Origin: Haliscomenobacter hydrossis DSM 1100
GTDB lineage: Bacteria; Bacteroidota; Bacteroidia; Chitinophagales; Saprospiraceae
Direction: 5' to 3'
NCBI RefSeq assembly: GCF_000212735.1
Contig: NC_015510.1
Location: 7,999,001 to 8,063,000 of the forward strand
DNA: 64,000 bases
The translations under genes and the position numbers were made by a program. Shown in pieces: positions 1 to 9,301 of the stretch (position 1 is the stretch's first letter; each line of letters begins with the position of its first letter). The notes beneath the pieces are model-generated. The model was not told the origin of the DNA, made no database searches, and saw only the letters and a program-made list of their open reading frames with translations.

Positions 1-826
1 GATAAACTGGATAATCTTTTTTCCATGAGCGCTCTACTATTTCTTTATCTGTTGCTATATCCCTTTTGTCATTATGCTCGATCGCAATAGCTTTTCCAAA
101 AATTGCGTAGTCATTTGGGTTTTTAGTCATCCTAGCCATATATATGATGTCACCACTTTTTATTTGCCGTGGCCTTTTATTGATAGAAAAGCCACATGCA
201 TAATGACATAAGGCATCATCTACTTCTTGTTGAACCTGAAAATCTAAAGCAACCCTGTCGTTTGCAGCCCCAAAAAATTTAATATAATAATTTTTTGATT
301 GATCGATTATTGGCTGTATACCTCCATAGTCATTGAAAATTGGAAAATTAAGTGAAGCTGGATTTGAGACTAATTCTTCCTTCCAAGTGGCATATTTTGA
401 TGGATTAAACTCATTTGAAATCGTTTTTAAATTGTTGTAATATTGGAGTAAATTATCAATGGTGCAAAGGTCTCTAATTAAAATACCTGCTTCATGGTTT
501 TTGACTAAACCATTTTCAGTAAAGTTCGAAGAACTAACTATGGCTTTTCTATTGTCGAAAATGTATACTTTTGAGTGAAGCCCTTTAACGCCAAATATTT
601 TACCTCCATTTTGATAAATAAAATTAATAGCCTCTAAATCCGAAACACCCGTTGAAAAATCATTTAGATTGAATCTTGTGATCAATTCTAAGTTTTCTAA
701 ACTGAATTTTTTACTTAAGTTTACTACAGTACTTTTTGATAGGAATGGAGAAATAATCCTAAGAGTAGATGTGACAGGTAATTCTGATTCAAATTCATTC
801 AGCCAGTTATTAAAAAGCAGTTTCAT
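1..826 (-). CDS. Phospholipase D-fold nuclease-like protein, C-terminus cut by window edge
   Basis: The minus frame stays open from an ATG at 826-824 to the window edge, giving 275 visible residues. One HKD motif is clear: H84-S-K86, four residues, D91, then SSSN ending at N101. This is the phospholipase D active site, also used by nucleases such as NgoFVII and BfiI. A single motif implies a homodimer, as in BfiI (family knowledge). Further on, around residues 195-230, a segment with RPRQIKSGDIIYMAR followed by FGKA resembles the start of an EVE/PUA-like reader fold; this is a weaker inference. There is no signal peptide, so it probably acts in the cytoplasm. Codon use is AT-rich compared with the genes from 1.3 kb onward, which fits an accessory origin. 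A restriction or defence nuclease is the likeliest role; a lipid-acting enzyme is less likely. Confidence 0.75.
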   Translation of the reverse strand, partial: MKLLFNNWLNEFESELPVTSTLRIISPFLSKSTVVNLSKKFSLENLELITRFNLNDFSTGVSDLEAINFIYQNGGKIFGVKGLHSKVYIFDNRKAIVSSSNFTENGLVKNHEAGILIRDLCTIDNLLQYYNNLKTISNEFNPSKYATWKEELVSNPASLNFPIFNDYGGIQPIIDQSKNYYIKFFGAANDRVALDFQVQQEVDDALCHYACGFSINKRPRQIKSGDIIYMARMTKNPNDYAIFGKAIAIEHNDKRDIATDKEIVERSWKKDYPVY

Positions 827-958
827 CTTGAGAGAATATTTTGATCATTGGAATATCATTAATTACGTGATTATTGAAAATAGGTTTCAAATGTTGGTTT
901 TTATTTTTTTTTTTTTAAAATCTGTATTAAGCGATGGATTTATAGGCATTTGCCATCT

Positions 959-1204
959 CTAAGATTCCTCAATAAGTTGATCAATGGTCAGAAATTCTCC
1001 TCTTTCAATGGCCGCTTCGCTAGCAAGGAGCTCTTCGATTAATTCATCTTGAGTAATTGATTGATTATTGGGGCGATAACCAACGATGATTTGATTTTCT
1101 TGAACATAAGTATTCAGCATTGAATGGACAACCTTCAAAAAGGTTTCATCTTTCACTGCATCAAGGTATTCGTGAATTTCTGTTTTTAGTTGTGCTGCGC
1201 TCAT
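959..1204 (-). CDS. Small antitoxin-like protein, no toxin beside it
   Basis: An 81-residue acidic, helical protein. The N-terminal part (AAQLKTEIHEYLDAVKDETF) and the C-terminal part (AAIERGEFLTIDQL) resemble small Bacteroidota and cyanobacterial proteins usually encoded just upstream of RelE/ParE toxins; this is recognition by pattern, not a search result. The C-terminal region would be the toxin-binding segment. Downstream on the same strand there are only about 130 bp before the next gene, with no RelE-sized ORF, and none is seen upstream to 1278. It therefore looks like an orphan antitoxin, or the remains of a module next to the nuclease gene. Confidence 0.6.
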   Translation of the reverse strand: MSAAQLKTEIHEYLDAVKDETFLKVVHSMLNTYVQENQIIVGYRPNNQSITQDELIEELLASEAAIERGEFLTIDQLIEES

Positions 1205-1277
1205 TTAATTCTCTTAAGTTTAAATTCATGCCAATTTACTGGTTTTTTTTTATGGTAGCAAGAAGAATGAATACGCA

Positions 1278-1823
1278 TCAGCTCTTCGAAAAACCAGCCT
1301 TCCCCTTCAATTCCTGTATCTGCTTTTGGTGTCTCAGCATGTGTACCCGCAAAAAATCAAAACGCTGGCGAGCGTCCATTGGTCCGGAAATGGGGTGCGG
1401 ATAAAGCAGTGTTTCGAGGTCAAAACCCTCCAATTCAGCCGCTAGATCGGCGAGCATGGAGCTTTGCGCCTTCAGCATGGCCAACCAAAAGTTCAAAGCA
1501 CCACCCCACTGTGGCGCGGCAATTGGCGGCACACTTTCTTTGGGTTGCCAGGTACGCGCAATGATTTCATCAGCGGATAAGCCCCGGTGGATGGGATCAC
1601 CCGACCAAACGGGCTCACCTCGACGGAGTGCGTCATATGCTTTCCACAAACCACTGATGCCCGATTGCTCAGCGCGGACGATGTGTTCTTCGATTTCAAC
1701 AATGTTCCAGGATTCGGGATGGGGTTTGAATTTGGCTTGGGCATAGTTAAGCCCGGTTGCTTCGGCGATGAAAGCCTTTCTTGCCGATTCGACTTGGGCG
1801 AGTAACTGATTAACTTCGGTCAT
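1278..1823 (-). CDS. DinB-superfamily protein
   Basis: A 181-residue soluble protein when started at the ATG at 1823, which gives the N-terminus MTEVNQLLAQVESAR; an upstream in-frame start at 1859 would add 12 residues with no family character. The pattern ESWNIVEIEEHIVRAEQ near residue 40 is typical of the DinB/YfiT four-helix bundle, and a late LRVHMLRHQKQI helix would supply further metal-binding histidines. Members are often divalent-metal-dependent thiol transferases or hydrolases, but the substrate cannot be told here. It points away from the glycan genes that start at 1922, with about 100 bp between them for divergent promoters. Confidence 0.7.
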   Translation of the reverse strand: MTEVNQLLAQVESARKAFIAEATGLNYAQAKFKPHPESWNIVEIEEHIVRAEQSGISGLWKAYDALRRGEPVWSGDPIHRGLSADEIIARTWQPKESVPPIAAPQWGGALNFWLAMLKAQSSMLADLAAELEGFDLETLLYPHPISGPMDARQRFDFLRVHMLRHQKQIQELKGKAGFSKS

Positions 1824-1921
1824 ATTTTGGGATGGGTTTTGATGAAGAACTTTTCCCAAATATAGCGGGATTGCGGCTTTATTGTAAATTTACCCAGCAT
1901 TTATCATCTACCATCAACGCA

Positions 1922-3715
1922 ATGAAAAATCAGGTCTTGTTTCCTTGGCTGTTGTTCAGCCTAATACTTTTATTGTCCTCATCCATAACTGGTCAAACCT
2001 CCGCTGATCTCAGTTGGTGGAAACCTGCCAACTCCTCCTTTCCCGTCATCGACGGCGGTGGCTGGTCTGCAGAGTTAAAAGACACGATCCAACGTCTGCC
2101 AGGTCGGGCAAAAAGCCTGGTCAGGCCCCCCGTTTGGGGCTTATCGCTCCAGCCAGCTGGACTCTTCATTCGTTTTTTTAGCAATGCCCCACAAATTAAA
2201 GTGCGTTATCAAATTGTTGGCAGCCCGGGCATGCCCCACATGCCCGCTACCGGGGTAAGTGGAGTGGATTTGTACGCCATTGACAGCGACGGAACCTGGC
2301 ATTTTTGTGCTGGGAAATACAGCTTCAAGGATACGGTGGAGTACAACTTCGATAAACTAAAACCTACCGACGGCTACCACAAACTCGGCCGGGAATACCG
2401 CCTGTATCTGCCATTGTACAAAGGGTTGAGTGGACTGGAAATTGGTGTGCCGATTGATAGCAAGTTTACCCCACTGCCCAAAATGGCCGAAAAACCGATT
2501 GTGGTGTACGGCACTTCCATCGCTCAGGGCGCCTGTGCTTCACGCCCGGGCATGGCCTGGACCAATATTTTGTCGCGCAAATTTGATCGTCCGGTGATCA
2601 ATCTCGGTTTTTCTGGAAATGGCCGTTTGGAACCCGAAATCATCGGCCTCATCAACGAAATTGACGCCAAGGTGTACGTGCTGGATTGCCTGCCCAACAT
2701 GACCACCGAGCGCTTCAGCGCCCCGGATTTGCAAAAACGCATCATCGAAGCGGTCAAAAGTATTCGGGCCAAACACCCCAAAACCCCCATTCTCCTGACC
2801 GAACACGCGGGGTATTCCGAAGGCTTCATGGTGCCCACGCGGCAAACTTTTTATCAGGAGGCCAACCTTAGTTTACAAACGGCAGTTGACCAATTGAAAC
2901 TTGACCGGGTACCTGCATTGTATACCCTGACTTTTGCCGACATCAATTTTGACCTCGATGCCACCGTCGACGGCACGCACCCCAACGACTACGGCATGAT
3001 GCTCCAGGCCCAGGCTTACGAGAAAAAACTCCGTGATATCCTGCGTGAACCCCAGGGTGCCCTGATCACGCAAAAGCCCATTCGCCAAAGTCGTGAACCG
3101 GGCAGTTACAACTGGGAGGAACGGCACAACACCATCAAAACCCTGCATGCTACCGAACCAGGCAAAATCCTCTTCATCGGCAATTCCATCACCCACAACT
3201 GGGGCGGAAAGCCCCTGAACGACCGCATCAAAGGTGCCGATTCCTGGGTGAAATACCTCGAACCCTTACAAGTGCGCAACCTGGGTTTTGGCTGGGACAG
3301 GATTGAAAACGTCCTTTGGCGGGTGTACCACGATGAATTGGAAGGCATCGCCCCCGAAAAAATTGTCATCAATATCGGCACCAATAACCTGCTGATCAAT
3401 ACCGATGAAGAGATCATCGAGGGCCTAGTTTTTTTGATCGAAGCCATCAAAACCCGCCAGCCTTTTGCTTCGGTTTATGTGTTGGGGCTTTACCCCCGCC
3501 GTGAGCGCGAAGCCAGAATCCTGAAGTTGAATCAAGGCATCCAGACCATGGCTAAATCCAATGCGGTGACCTACGCCAACATTGGTGCCACCCTTTTGTT
3601 GCCCACTGGAAAAATTGACGAAAAACTGTTTTCCGATGGACTGCATCCGAATGCGGAAGGGTATCAAATTCTGGGTAAAGCTTTATCTGCAACCCTTAAT
3701 CCTGTGAAAAAATGA
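1922..3715 (+). CDS. Secreted protein with two SGNH/GDSL hydrolase domains
   Basis: The ATG at 1922 gives a clear signal peptide (MKNQVLFPWLLFSL, then a hydrophobic run); the frame is open back to 1832, but those 30 residues have no signal character. Mature order: an N-terminal beta domain with GVSGVDLYAID, the GxDLY signature of SGNH N-domains; a first SGNH domain with nucleophile block VVYGTSIAQG and a late DGTHPND; then a second SGNH domain with block FIGNSITHNWGG, block III GTNN, and a final DGLHPN. The second domain resembles the alpha subunit of PAF acetylhydrolase and rhamnogalacturonan or sugar acetylesterases. Both domains keep Ser, Asp and His, so two deacetylases in tandem are likely, acting on O-acetylated glycans. 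The stop overlaps the next start in ATGA, so it is translationally coupled to the sialidase fusion. Confidence 0.85.
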   Translation: MKNQVLFPWLLFSLILLLSSSITGQTSADLSWWKPANSSFPVIDGGGWSAELKDTIQRLPGRAKSLVRPPVWGLSLQPAGLFIRFFSNAPQIKVRYQIVGSPGMPHMPATGVSGVDLYAIDSDGTWHFCAGKYSFKDTVEYNFDKLKPTDGYHKLGREYRLYLPLYKGLSGLEIGVPIDSKFTPLPKMAEKPIVVYGTSIAQGACASRPGMAWTNILSRKFDRPVINLGFSGNGRLEPEIIGLINEIDAKVYVLDCLPNMTTERFSAPDLQKRIIEAVKSIRAKHPKTPILLTEHAGYSEGFMVPTRQTFYQEANLSLQTAVDQLKLDRVPALYTLTFADINFDLDATVDGTHPNDYGMMLQAQAYEKKLRDILREPQGALITQKPIRQSREPGSYNWEERHNTIKTLHATEPGKILFIGNSITHNWGGKPLNDRIKGADSWVKYLEPLQVRNLGFGWDRIENVLWRVYHDELEGIAPEKIVINIGTNNLLINTDEEIIEGLVFLIEAIKTRQPFASVYVLGLYPRREREARILKLNQGIQTMAKSNAVTYANIGATLLLPTGKIDEKLFSDGLHPNAEGYQILGKALSATLNPVKK

Positions 3716-6700
3716 GGTATTTCTTTTCGACTCTTTTTTGTTTGCTAGTGCTGTGTGGAATCAGCCAAACAAACCTGCCAGCCAAGGAGGAAACCACCGT
3801 TTTCCAAAGCAACGAAGAAGGATATAAATGTTACCGCATCCCCGCCATCGTCAAAGCCCCCAAGGGAGATTTGCTTGCCTTTTGTGAAGCCCGTCGCCTC
3901 AGTTGTAGCGACCACGGTGACGTACGCATTGTGCTCAAACGCAGCAGCGACAATGGCCTGAGTTGGAGCAAGCTCGAAATTGTGGCAGAAAATGGCAACA
4001 ACCAGGCAGGCAATCCTGCCCCGGTTTTTGATTTGAGCGATAAACGCTACCCTAAAGGGCGCTTGTTTTTGTTTTACAACACCGGAACGGGCTCGGAAGC
4101 TGAGGTCAGAAACGGCAAGGCCATGCGGGAAGTTTGGTACAAAACTAGTATTGATGCAGGCTTGACCTGGTCAACTCCCGTCAACATCACCCGCTTCGTG
4201 TCCAAGCCCAATCACCCGCAAATCAATCCTGCCTATAATTTTAAAGAAGATTGGCGGCACTACGCCAACACACCGGGGCATGCGTTGCAACTCAGTGCCG
4301 GGCCATACCGAGGCCGCATTTTTGTGGCAGCGAACCATTCGGAAGGACAAGCCCGGGATCAGGGAAAAGACTACCTGGCTCATGGGTTTTATTCCGATGA
4401 CCACGGCAAAAGTTGGAAATTAAGCCCTAACGTAAACTATGCTGGCAGCAATGAAAATACCGCCGCCGAACTGGCAAACGGTGGCATTTTGATGAATTGC
4501 CGCAACCAATCGGGCGATGCCAAATACCGCATCATGGCAACGAGTAAAAGCGCGGGTGCGAAATGGGACTCGGTATATGTCGAAACCCAGTTGCCCGATC
4601 CGGTTTGTGAAGGAAGTATGATCAATTACACCTCGAAGAGCGGACAAAAATGGCTGCTCTTTACCAATCTGGACCACCAGAGTAAACGAGAAAACCTGGT
4701 ACTCAAGGTCAGTGCGGACGAAGGCCAGACCTGGCGTACCGGGAAAGTTATTGCTGCGGGTAGTGCGGCATATTCCGATTTGGTCATTCAGCAAGACCAT
4801 ACGATTGGGGTTTTGTATGAAAAAGACAACTACAGCAAAATCGTTTATGCTCAAATACGCGAAGAGGATTTGTTCCAATCGGCGGTCATAACTCATACCG
4901 ATACCTGGAAAGGGTTTGAACGGGTACATTTCACCTTGAATCAACATCTCGCTTACTATGTGAAACCGAAGCAGGCACTAGAAGGCAAGCCCTGGGTATG
5001 GCGGGCGTCTTTTCCCGACTGGCATGCCGACATGGACAGTTTGTTGTTGACCCAAGGTTTTTATGTGGTATTTGTGTACGTCGATGACCAATACGGCAGC
5101 CCCGCCGCCATGCAAGCCTGGGATCAAGTGTACAATCATTTGGTAAACCAACAAAACTTCGCCCCCAAAGCAGCCCTGGAAGCTGTGAGCCGAGGTGGCT
5201 TATACATCTACGCCTGGGCCAAAAGAAACCCTGACAAGGTGTCCTGCATTTACGCAGAAGCGCCCGTATGCGACATCAAAAGTTGGCCGGGCGGCAAAGG
5301 CAAAGGGCCGGGAGACCCCAAGAGTTGGGCGCAGTTTCAGGAGGTGTTCAAGTTGAATGAAGCCGAAGCACTGGCGTTTAAGGACAATCCGATCGACAAT
5401 CTGGAGGGACTGGCGGCTTTTAAAGTCCCCATTTTGCACGTGATTTCGAATCAGGACAAAATTGTGCCTTCGGATGAAAATACCTATCCTTTGGTGCAGC
5501 GCTACACCGCACTTGGTGGGCCAGCCACCATTTACCCGGTTACCGATGGCCCCCAGCGTTTGGAAGGGCATCATTTTCCCATCAACAAAGCTGCGGACTG
5601 GGCCGATTTTATCCAGAACAACAGCTATCCGGTCAAAAAGCCTTTGCCCAACCGCGATTACATGCAAGTTCACCACGGGTTAAAAAACATCCATCGGGTT
5701 ATTTTGACGCAAAAGAAAGCCACCGTCGCTTTTCTGGGCGGCTCCATCACCCACAACAAAGGCTGGAGGGATAAAACCTGCTCCTACCTCCAGGAGCGAT
5801 TCCCGCATACGGAATTTACGTTTATCGCCGCGGGCATTCCCTCTTTGGGTAGTTTGCCCCATACTTTCCGTTTGCAAAGGGATGTTTTGGACCGTGGTAA
5901 AGTTGACCTCCTTTTTGTCGAAGCCGCCGTGAACGACCGCGCCAATGAGACCGATAGCCTCACCCAGGTGCGCGCCTTGGAAGGAATTGTTCGTCATGCC
6001 CGCCGTAGCAACCCCAAAATGGACATCGTGGTGATGGCCTTCGCCGATCCGGATAAAACGCAGGATTATTACTTCGAAAGGACGCCCGTTGAAGTACACA
6101 ACCATGAATTGATCGCCACCCATTACCAATTGCCTTTCATCAATTTAGCCAGAGCGGTAGCGGATAAAATGGGGAATCAGGAATTCAGCTGGGCCTACGA
6201 TTTTAAAAATTTGCACCCATCTCCCTTTGGTCAGGAACTGTATTTTTCGGCCATCAAAACCCTGTTGACGACGGCTTTTGAGGACCCCGCGGTTTGGACA
6301 GAATCTACGTTTTATCCAGCTCCATTGAACCGCGCCAGCTTTGACAAAGGTAAATATTACGCCATCGAAAATGCCAAGCGCGATAACAATTGGACAATTG
6401 ACCCCGATTGGACGCCTGCGGACGCTTTGCCCACTCGCGAGGGTTTTGTCCATAAGCCCATGTTGGTGGCCAATACCCCGGGCAGTGCTTTGTCGCTGAG
6501 CTTCAAAGGAACTGCGGTGGGTATTGCCCTGGTTTCGGGTGCCGATGCGGGCATGATTACCTACTCCATTGACAGAGGCCCATCAAAAACCCTGGATTTG
6601 TACACGCAGTGGAGCGGCCAATTGCATTTGCCCTGGTACTTGATGTTGGGCGCGGATTTGAAACCCGGCGTACATACGTTGAACTTGAAAATCAGTGCTG

Positions 6701-6762
6701 AAAAGAACCCGAAGAGCACCGGGAATGCCTGCCGGATCGTGTATTTTTTGCTGAATGAATAA
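3712..6762 (+). CDS. Three-enzyme fusion: sialidase, alpha/beta hydrolase, SGNH esterase
   Basis: A 1016-residue exported protein with a signal peptide at 1-25. Residues about 28-385 form a six-bladed exo-sialidase: YRIPAI at 41-46 with the first triad Arg, four Asp boxes (SSDNGLSWS, SIDAGLTWS, SDDHGKSWK, SADEGQTWR), CEGSM, KRENL with an Arg, and AYSDL with the likely Tyr nucleophile. Residues about 395-640 form an alpha/beta hydrolase with Ser about 493 in SRGG, Asp582 in QDK and His620/621 in GHHF. Residues about 650-870 form an SGNH domain with GGSITHN near 675, VND and a final HPSPFG. A C-terminal beta domain (about 900-1016) may bind glycan. Sialidase plus esterases suggests removal of O-acetylated sialic acids. 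It is coupled to the upstream double SGNH gene. Each catalytic set looks intact; the three-part fusion is the unusual point. Confidence 0.85.
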   Translation: MRYFFSTLFCLLVLCGISQTNLPAKEETTVFQSNEEGYKCYRIPAIVKAPKGDLLAFCEARRLSCSDHGDVRIVLKRSSDNGLSWSKLEIVAENGNNQAGNPAPVFDLSDKRYPKGRLFLFYNTGTGSEAEVRNGKAMREVWYKTSIDAGLTWSTPVNITRFVSKPNHPQINPAYNFKEDWRHYANTPGHALQLSAGPYRGRIFVAANHSEGQARDQGKDYLAHGFYSDDHGKSWKLSPNVNYAGSNENTAAELANGGILMNCRNQSGDAKYRIMATSKSAGAKWDSVYVETQLPDPVCEGSMINYTSKSGQKWLLFTNLDHQSKRENLVLKVSADEGQTWRTGKVIAAGSAAYSDLVIQQDHTIGVLYEKDNYSKIVYAQIREEDLFQSAVITHTDTWKGFERVHFTLNQHLAYYVKPKQALEGKPWVWRASFPDWHADMDSLLLTQGFYVVFVYVDDQYGSPAAMQAWDQVYNHLVNQQNFAPKAALEAVSRGGLYIYAWAKRNPDKVSCIYAEAPVCDIKSWPGGKGKGPGDPKSWAQFQEVFKLNEAEALAFKDNPIDNLEGLAAFKVPILHVISNQDKIVPSDENTYPLVQRYTALGGPATIYPVTDGPQRLEGHHFPINKAADWADFIQNNSYPVKKPLPNRDYMQVHHGLKNIHRVILTQKKATVAFLGGSITHNKGWRDKTCSYLQERFPHTEFTFIAAGIPSLGSLPHTFRLQRDVLDRGKVDLLFVEAAVNDRANETDSLTQVRALEGIVRHARRSNPKMDIVVMAFADPDKTQDYYFERTPVEVHNHELIATHYQLPFINLARAVADKMGNQEFSWAYDFKNLHPSPFGQELYFSAIKTLLTTAFEDPAVWTESTFYPAPLNRASFDKGKYYAIENAKRDNNWTIDPDWTPADALPTREGFVHKPMLVANTPGSALSLSFKGTAVGIALVSGADAGMITYSIDRGPSKTLDLYTQWSGQLHLPWYLMLGADLKPGVHTLNLKISAEKNPKSTGNACRIVYFLLNE

Positions 6763-6785
6763 AAACTATTGGCAAAAAATCCCAC

Positions 6786-7730
6786 CTATTTTGATTTCAG
6801 TTGCCCCTTAAAAAACTGAATCATCTGCTCAAAATAAGCATCAATAAGTACCCCTGGCCCATGTCCACCTTCAGGGATGATCACCAATTTACTGCTGACG
6901 CCAGCTGCTTGCAACTGTTCAAAAAGCAATTGACTTTGGCAATGCGGGACGAGAGGATCTTTGTCGCCGTGGAAAATCAGAAACGGAGGGTTGCTTTTTT
7001 TGACATACGAAATCGGGTTGGCCGTGGCAACTTTCACCTTGTTTTCCTGAATGGGGCCTCCTACCAACGATGACTCGGGAGATTTGGCATCGTTGTGGGA
7101 AAATGAACTTCCACAGTCATCCATTTTCAGGAAATCGGTCGGGCCAAACCAGTCCACCACCGCATCAATAGCACTGCTGGTGGTCAGGTGTTTGCCTAAG
7201 GCACCTTCAATGTCCACTTCTTCACCCTGGATCACTTCTTTGCGCACGTTATTGCTGGTGCCCGTCAAAGCAGAAAGATGCCCTCCCGAAGACCAACCCG
7301 TTACCCCAATAAAATCAGGCGCAAGATTAAAGGCTGGAGCATTTGCCCGGATGAAACGAATGGCTGCTTTGACATCCTGGATTTGCGCCGGAAACTTTGC
7401 GTCACTGCTGGAGCGATGATTGATGCTGACTACGGCAAACCCATTGTTCAATAAGGCTTGACCCAAGCCCTCCTGAAAAGTATTTGCCTTTGAAGCATTT
7501 GAAAACCAGGCGCTTCCATAAATAGCAACAATAATAGGGTAGGGGCCTCTTCCCTTTTTGGGCAAGTGTACATCGAGCCGATGCCCTACAATTTTGTCCC
7601 CTACATAATCAACATCGAGCCAGTATTTCGACGATTGAATGGCCGTTTTGTTGTAGTCCATTGGGCTGGTTTGAGCTTGACCAATTAAATTTATTGAAGC
7701 TAGAAATGCGGCAAAGGCTAATTTTTTCAT
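6786..7730 (-). CDS. Secreted alpha/beta hydrolase (BD-FAE/HSL-like esterase)
   Basis: A 314-residue protein with a signal peptide (MKKLAFAAFLASINLIG, cleavage near QAQT). Features of the family: an oxyanion region VAIYGSAWFSN in place of the usual HGGG, the nucleophile elbow GWSSGG with Ser147, HGDKDPLVP with the Asp, and GGHGPG with the His. These are carbohydrate-ester or general carboxyl esterases; feruloyl, acetyl or aryl substrates cannot be separated by eye. It is on the opposite strand to its neighbours, convergent with the sialidase fusion (23 bp between stops) and divergent from the sulfatase gene (56 bp), so the sulfatase and esterase promoters share one short region. Confidence 0.8.
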   Translation of the reverse strand: MKKLAFAAFLASINLIGQAQTSPMDYNKTAIQSSKYWLDVDYVGDKIVGHRLDVHLPKKGRGPYPIIVAIYGSAWFSNASKANTFQEGLGQALLNNGFAVVSINHRSSSDAKFPAQIQDVKAAIRFIRANAPAFNLAPDFIGVTGWSSGGHLSALTGTSNNVRKEVIQGEEVDIEGALGKHLTTSSAIDAVVDWFGPTDFLKMDDCGSSFSHNDAKSPESSLVGGPIQENKVKVATANPISYVKKSNPPFLIFHGDKDPLVPHCQSQLLFEQLQAAGVSSKLVIIPEGGHGPGVLIDAYFEQMIQFFKGQLKSK

Positions 7731-7786
7731 AAGTTGGTTGGATTATTGCACTTGGACTTCAAATATGGTAAAAAGCCGGGACACGT

Positions 7787-9241
7787 ATGAAAAAAATTAC
7801 TTTGCTCACTTTGTCAGTACTGTGGGCGCTGGCCTGTTCCAGACCCGCTTCAGAACCTGTACCAAGCCCCAACATCCTCTTCATTCTGGCCGATGACTGG
7901 AGTTATCCCTTTGCCAGCATTTACGGAGATACCCTGCTGCGAACGCCAAACCTGGACAGACTAGCCAAGACCGGAGTGGTTTTTACCCACGCCTTTTGTG
8001 CTTCGCCTTCTTGTACTCCTTCACGCTCGGCCATTTTGACGGGTAAATATCCCCACAATTTGGGCGAAGGCGTAAACCTGGTGGGCAAACTCGATACGGC
8101 GGAAATCACCTACGTAGACTTGTTACAGAAACATGGCTATGCGGTTGGGTTTGACCGCAAAGGTTGGGCACCCGGCAAGTTTGAAAAAATGGGCTACCAA
8201 GAAAACCCCTCCGGGCATCGGCAGGAGTTTAAGGCATTTGTCGACAGCATTGGCCCAGATAAACCCTTTTGTTTTTGGTGGGGCACCAATGATCCCCACC
8301 GCCCTTATGATCGCGGTCACGGAACCCGAACCGGGATTGACTCCACCAAGCTCTCGGTCCCGCCATTTTTACCCGATGTGCCCGATGTGCGGGGCGATTT
8401 GGCCGATTATTTCGCCGAAATCGAGCGGATTGATCAGGAAATTGGCGAATTATTGAAAAAACTAACCGACGAAGGCCTGCTGGAGAATACGATGATCGTA
8501 ATCACTGGCGACAACGGCATGCCTTTTCCCCACGCCAAAGCCAACCTCTACGATTATGGCACTCGGGTGCCCTTGTTGATCAGTTTCCCCAAGCGTTTTA
8601 AGCAAAATGTGCGCAGCGAAACATTTGTGAACCTGATCGATTTGGCACCGACATTTTTGGACATCGCGAAAGTATCTGTTCAGCACAAGATGGATGGCCT
8701 CAGTCTGGTGCCGCTTTTAACAGCAAATAAAACCAGGCATCGTGAAGAAGTATACCTTGAACGCGAACGCCATTGCATGTGCCGGAAAAATGAATTGGGT
8801 TATCCCGGCTACCCCATGCGTGCCATCCGCACCAAAGATTATCTGTACATTCAAAACCTGCGCCCTGAGCGGACCCCTGCGGGTGATGCCACCATTCCCG
8901 GCACCCCTTCCGAATACGGTGATGTTGATGGTGGGCCGACGAAGGCCTATATGATGGAGCATGCCCAGGATGAAAAGATAAAGTCGTTTTTCGCCATGGG
9001 TTTTGAAAAACGACCCCCAGAAGAATTGTACGACGTAAAGGCAGACCCGTTCAACCTCAACAACCTGGCTCAATCAGCTCAACATACCTCTACCAAGCAA
9101 AACCTGCAAGCCAGGCTCAGCAAATGGATGCAAGAAACCAACGATCCGCGCCGCAATGGTGGTGGCGATGAAATTGATCGTTATCCCACCTATGACAAGG
9201 CCTGGATTACCAAATGGAGCATTATTTTTTTTGACGAATGA
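7787..9241 (+). CDS. Lipoprotein sulfatase (formylglycine type)
   Basis: 484 residues. The N-terminus (MKKITLLTLSVLWALAC) ends in a lipobox, so the enzyme is probably anchored in a membrane facing outward. ILFILADDW carries metal-binding aspartates; the FGly signature is C76-T-P-S-R80 in SCTPSRSAIL, a cysteine-type site matured by an anaerobic or FGE system. VITGDNGMPFPHAK holds the second Asp-Asn metal pair and a substrate-side His/Lys. Overall layout resembles heparan N-sulfatase (SGSH-like) sulfatases. This assignment to a subfamily is an inference. It is followed after 60 bp by an oxidoreductase on the same strand and lies among glycan genes, fitting desulfation of a host or algal polysaccharide. 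Confidence 0.85.
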   Translation: MKKITLLTLSVLWALACSRPASEPVPSPNILFILADDWSYPFASIYGDTLLRTPNLDRLAKTGVVFTHAFCASPSCTPSRSAILTGKYPHNLGEGVNLVGKLDTAEITYVDLLQKHGYAVGFDRKGWAPGKFEKMGYQENPSGHRQEFKAFVDSIGPDKPFCFWWGTNDPHRPYDRGHGTRTGIDSTKLSVPPFLPDVPDVRGDLADYFAEIERIDQEIGELLKKLTDEGLLENTMIVITGDNGMPFPHAKANLYDYGTRVPLLISFPKRFKQNVRSETFVNLIDLAPTFLDIAKVSVQHKMDGLSLVPLLTANKTRHREEVYLERERHCMCRKNELGYPGYPMRAIRTKDYLYIQNLRPERTPAGDATIPGTPSEYGDVDGGPTKAYMMEHAQDEKIKSFFAMGFEKRPPEELYDVKADPFNLNNLAQSAQHTSTKQNLQARLSKWMQETNDPRRNGGGDEIDRYPTYDKAWITKWSIIFFDE

Positions 9242-9301
9242 TCTCAACACTGCAAATTGTGGAAGCCATAGAATATTTTTACCCCTTCAAAAATTGGATC
9301 A

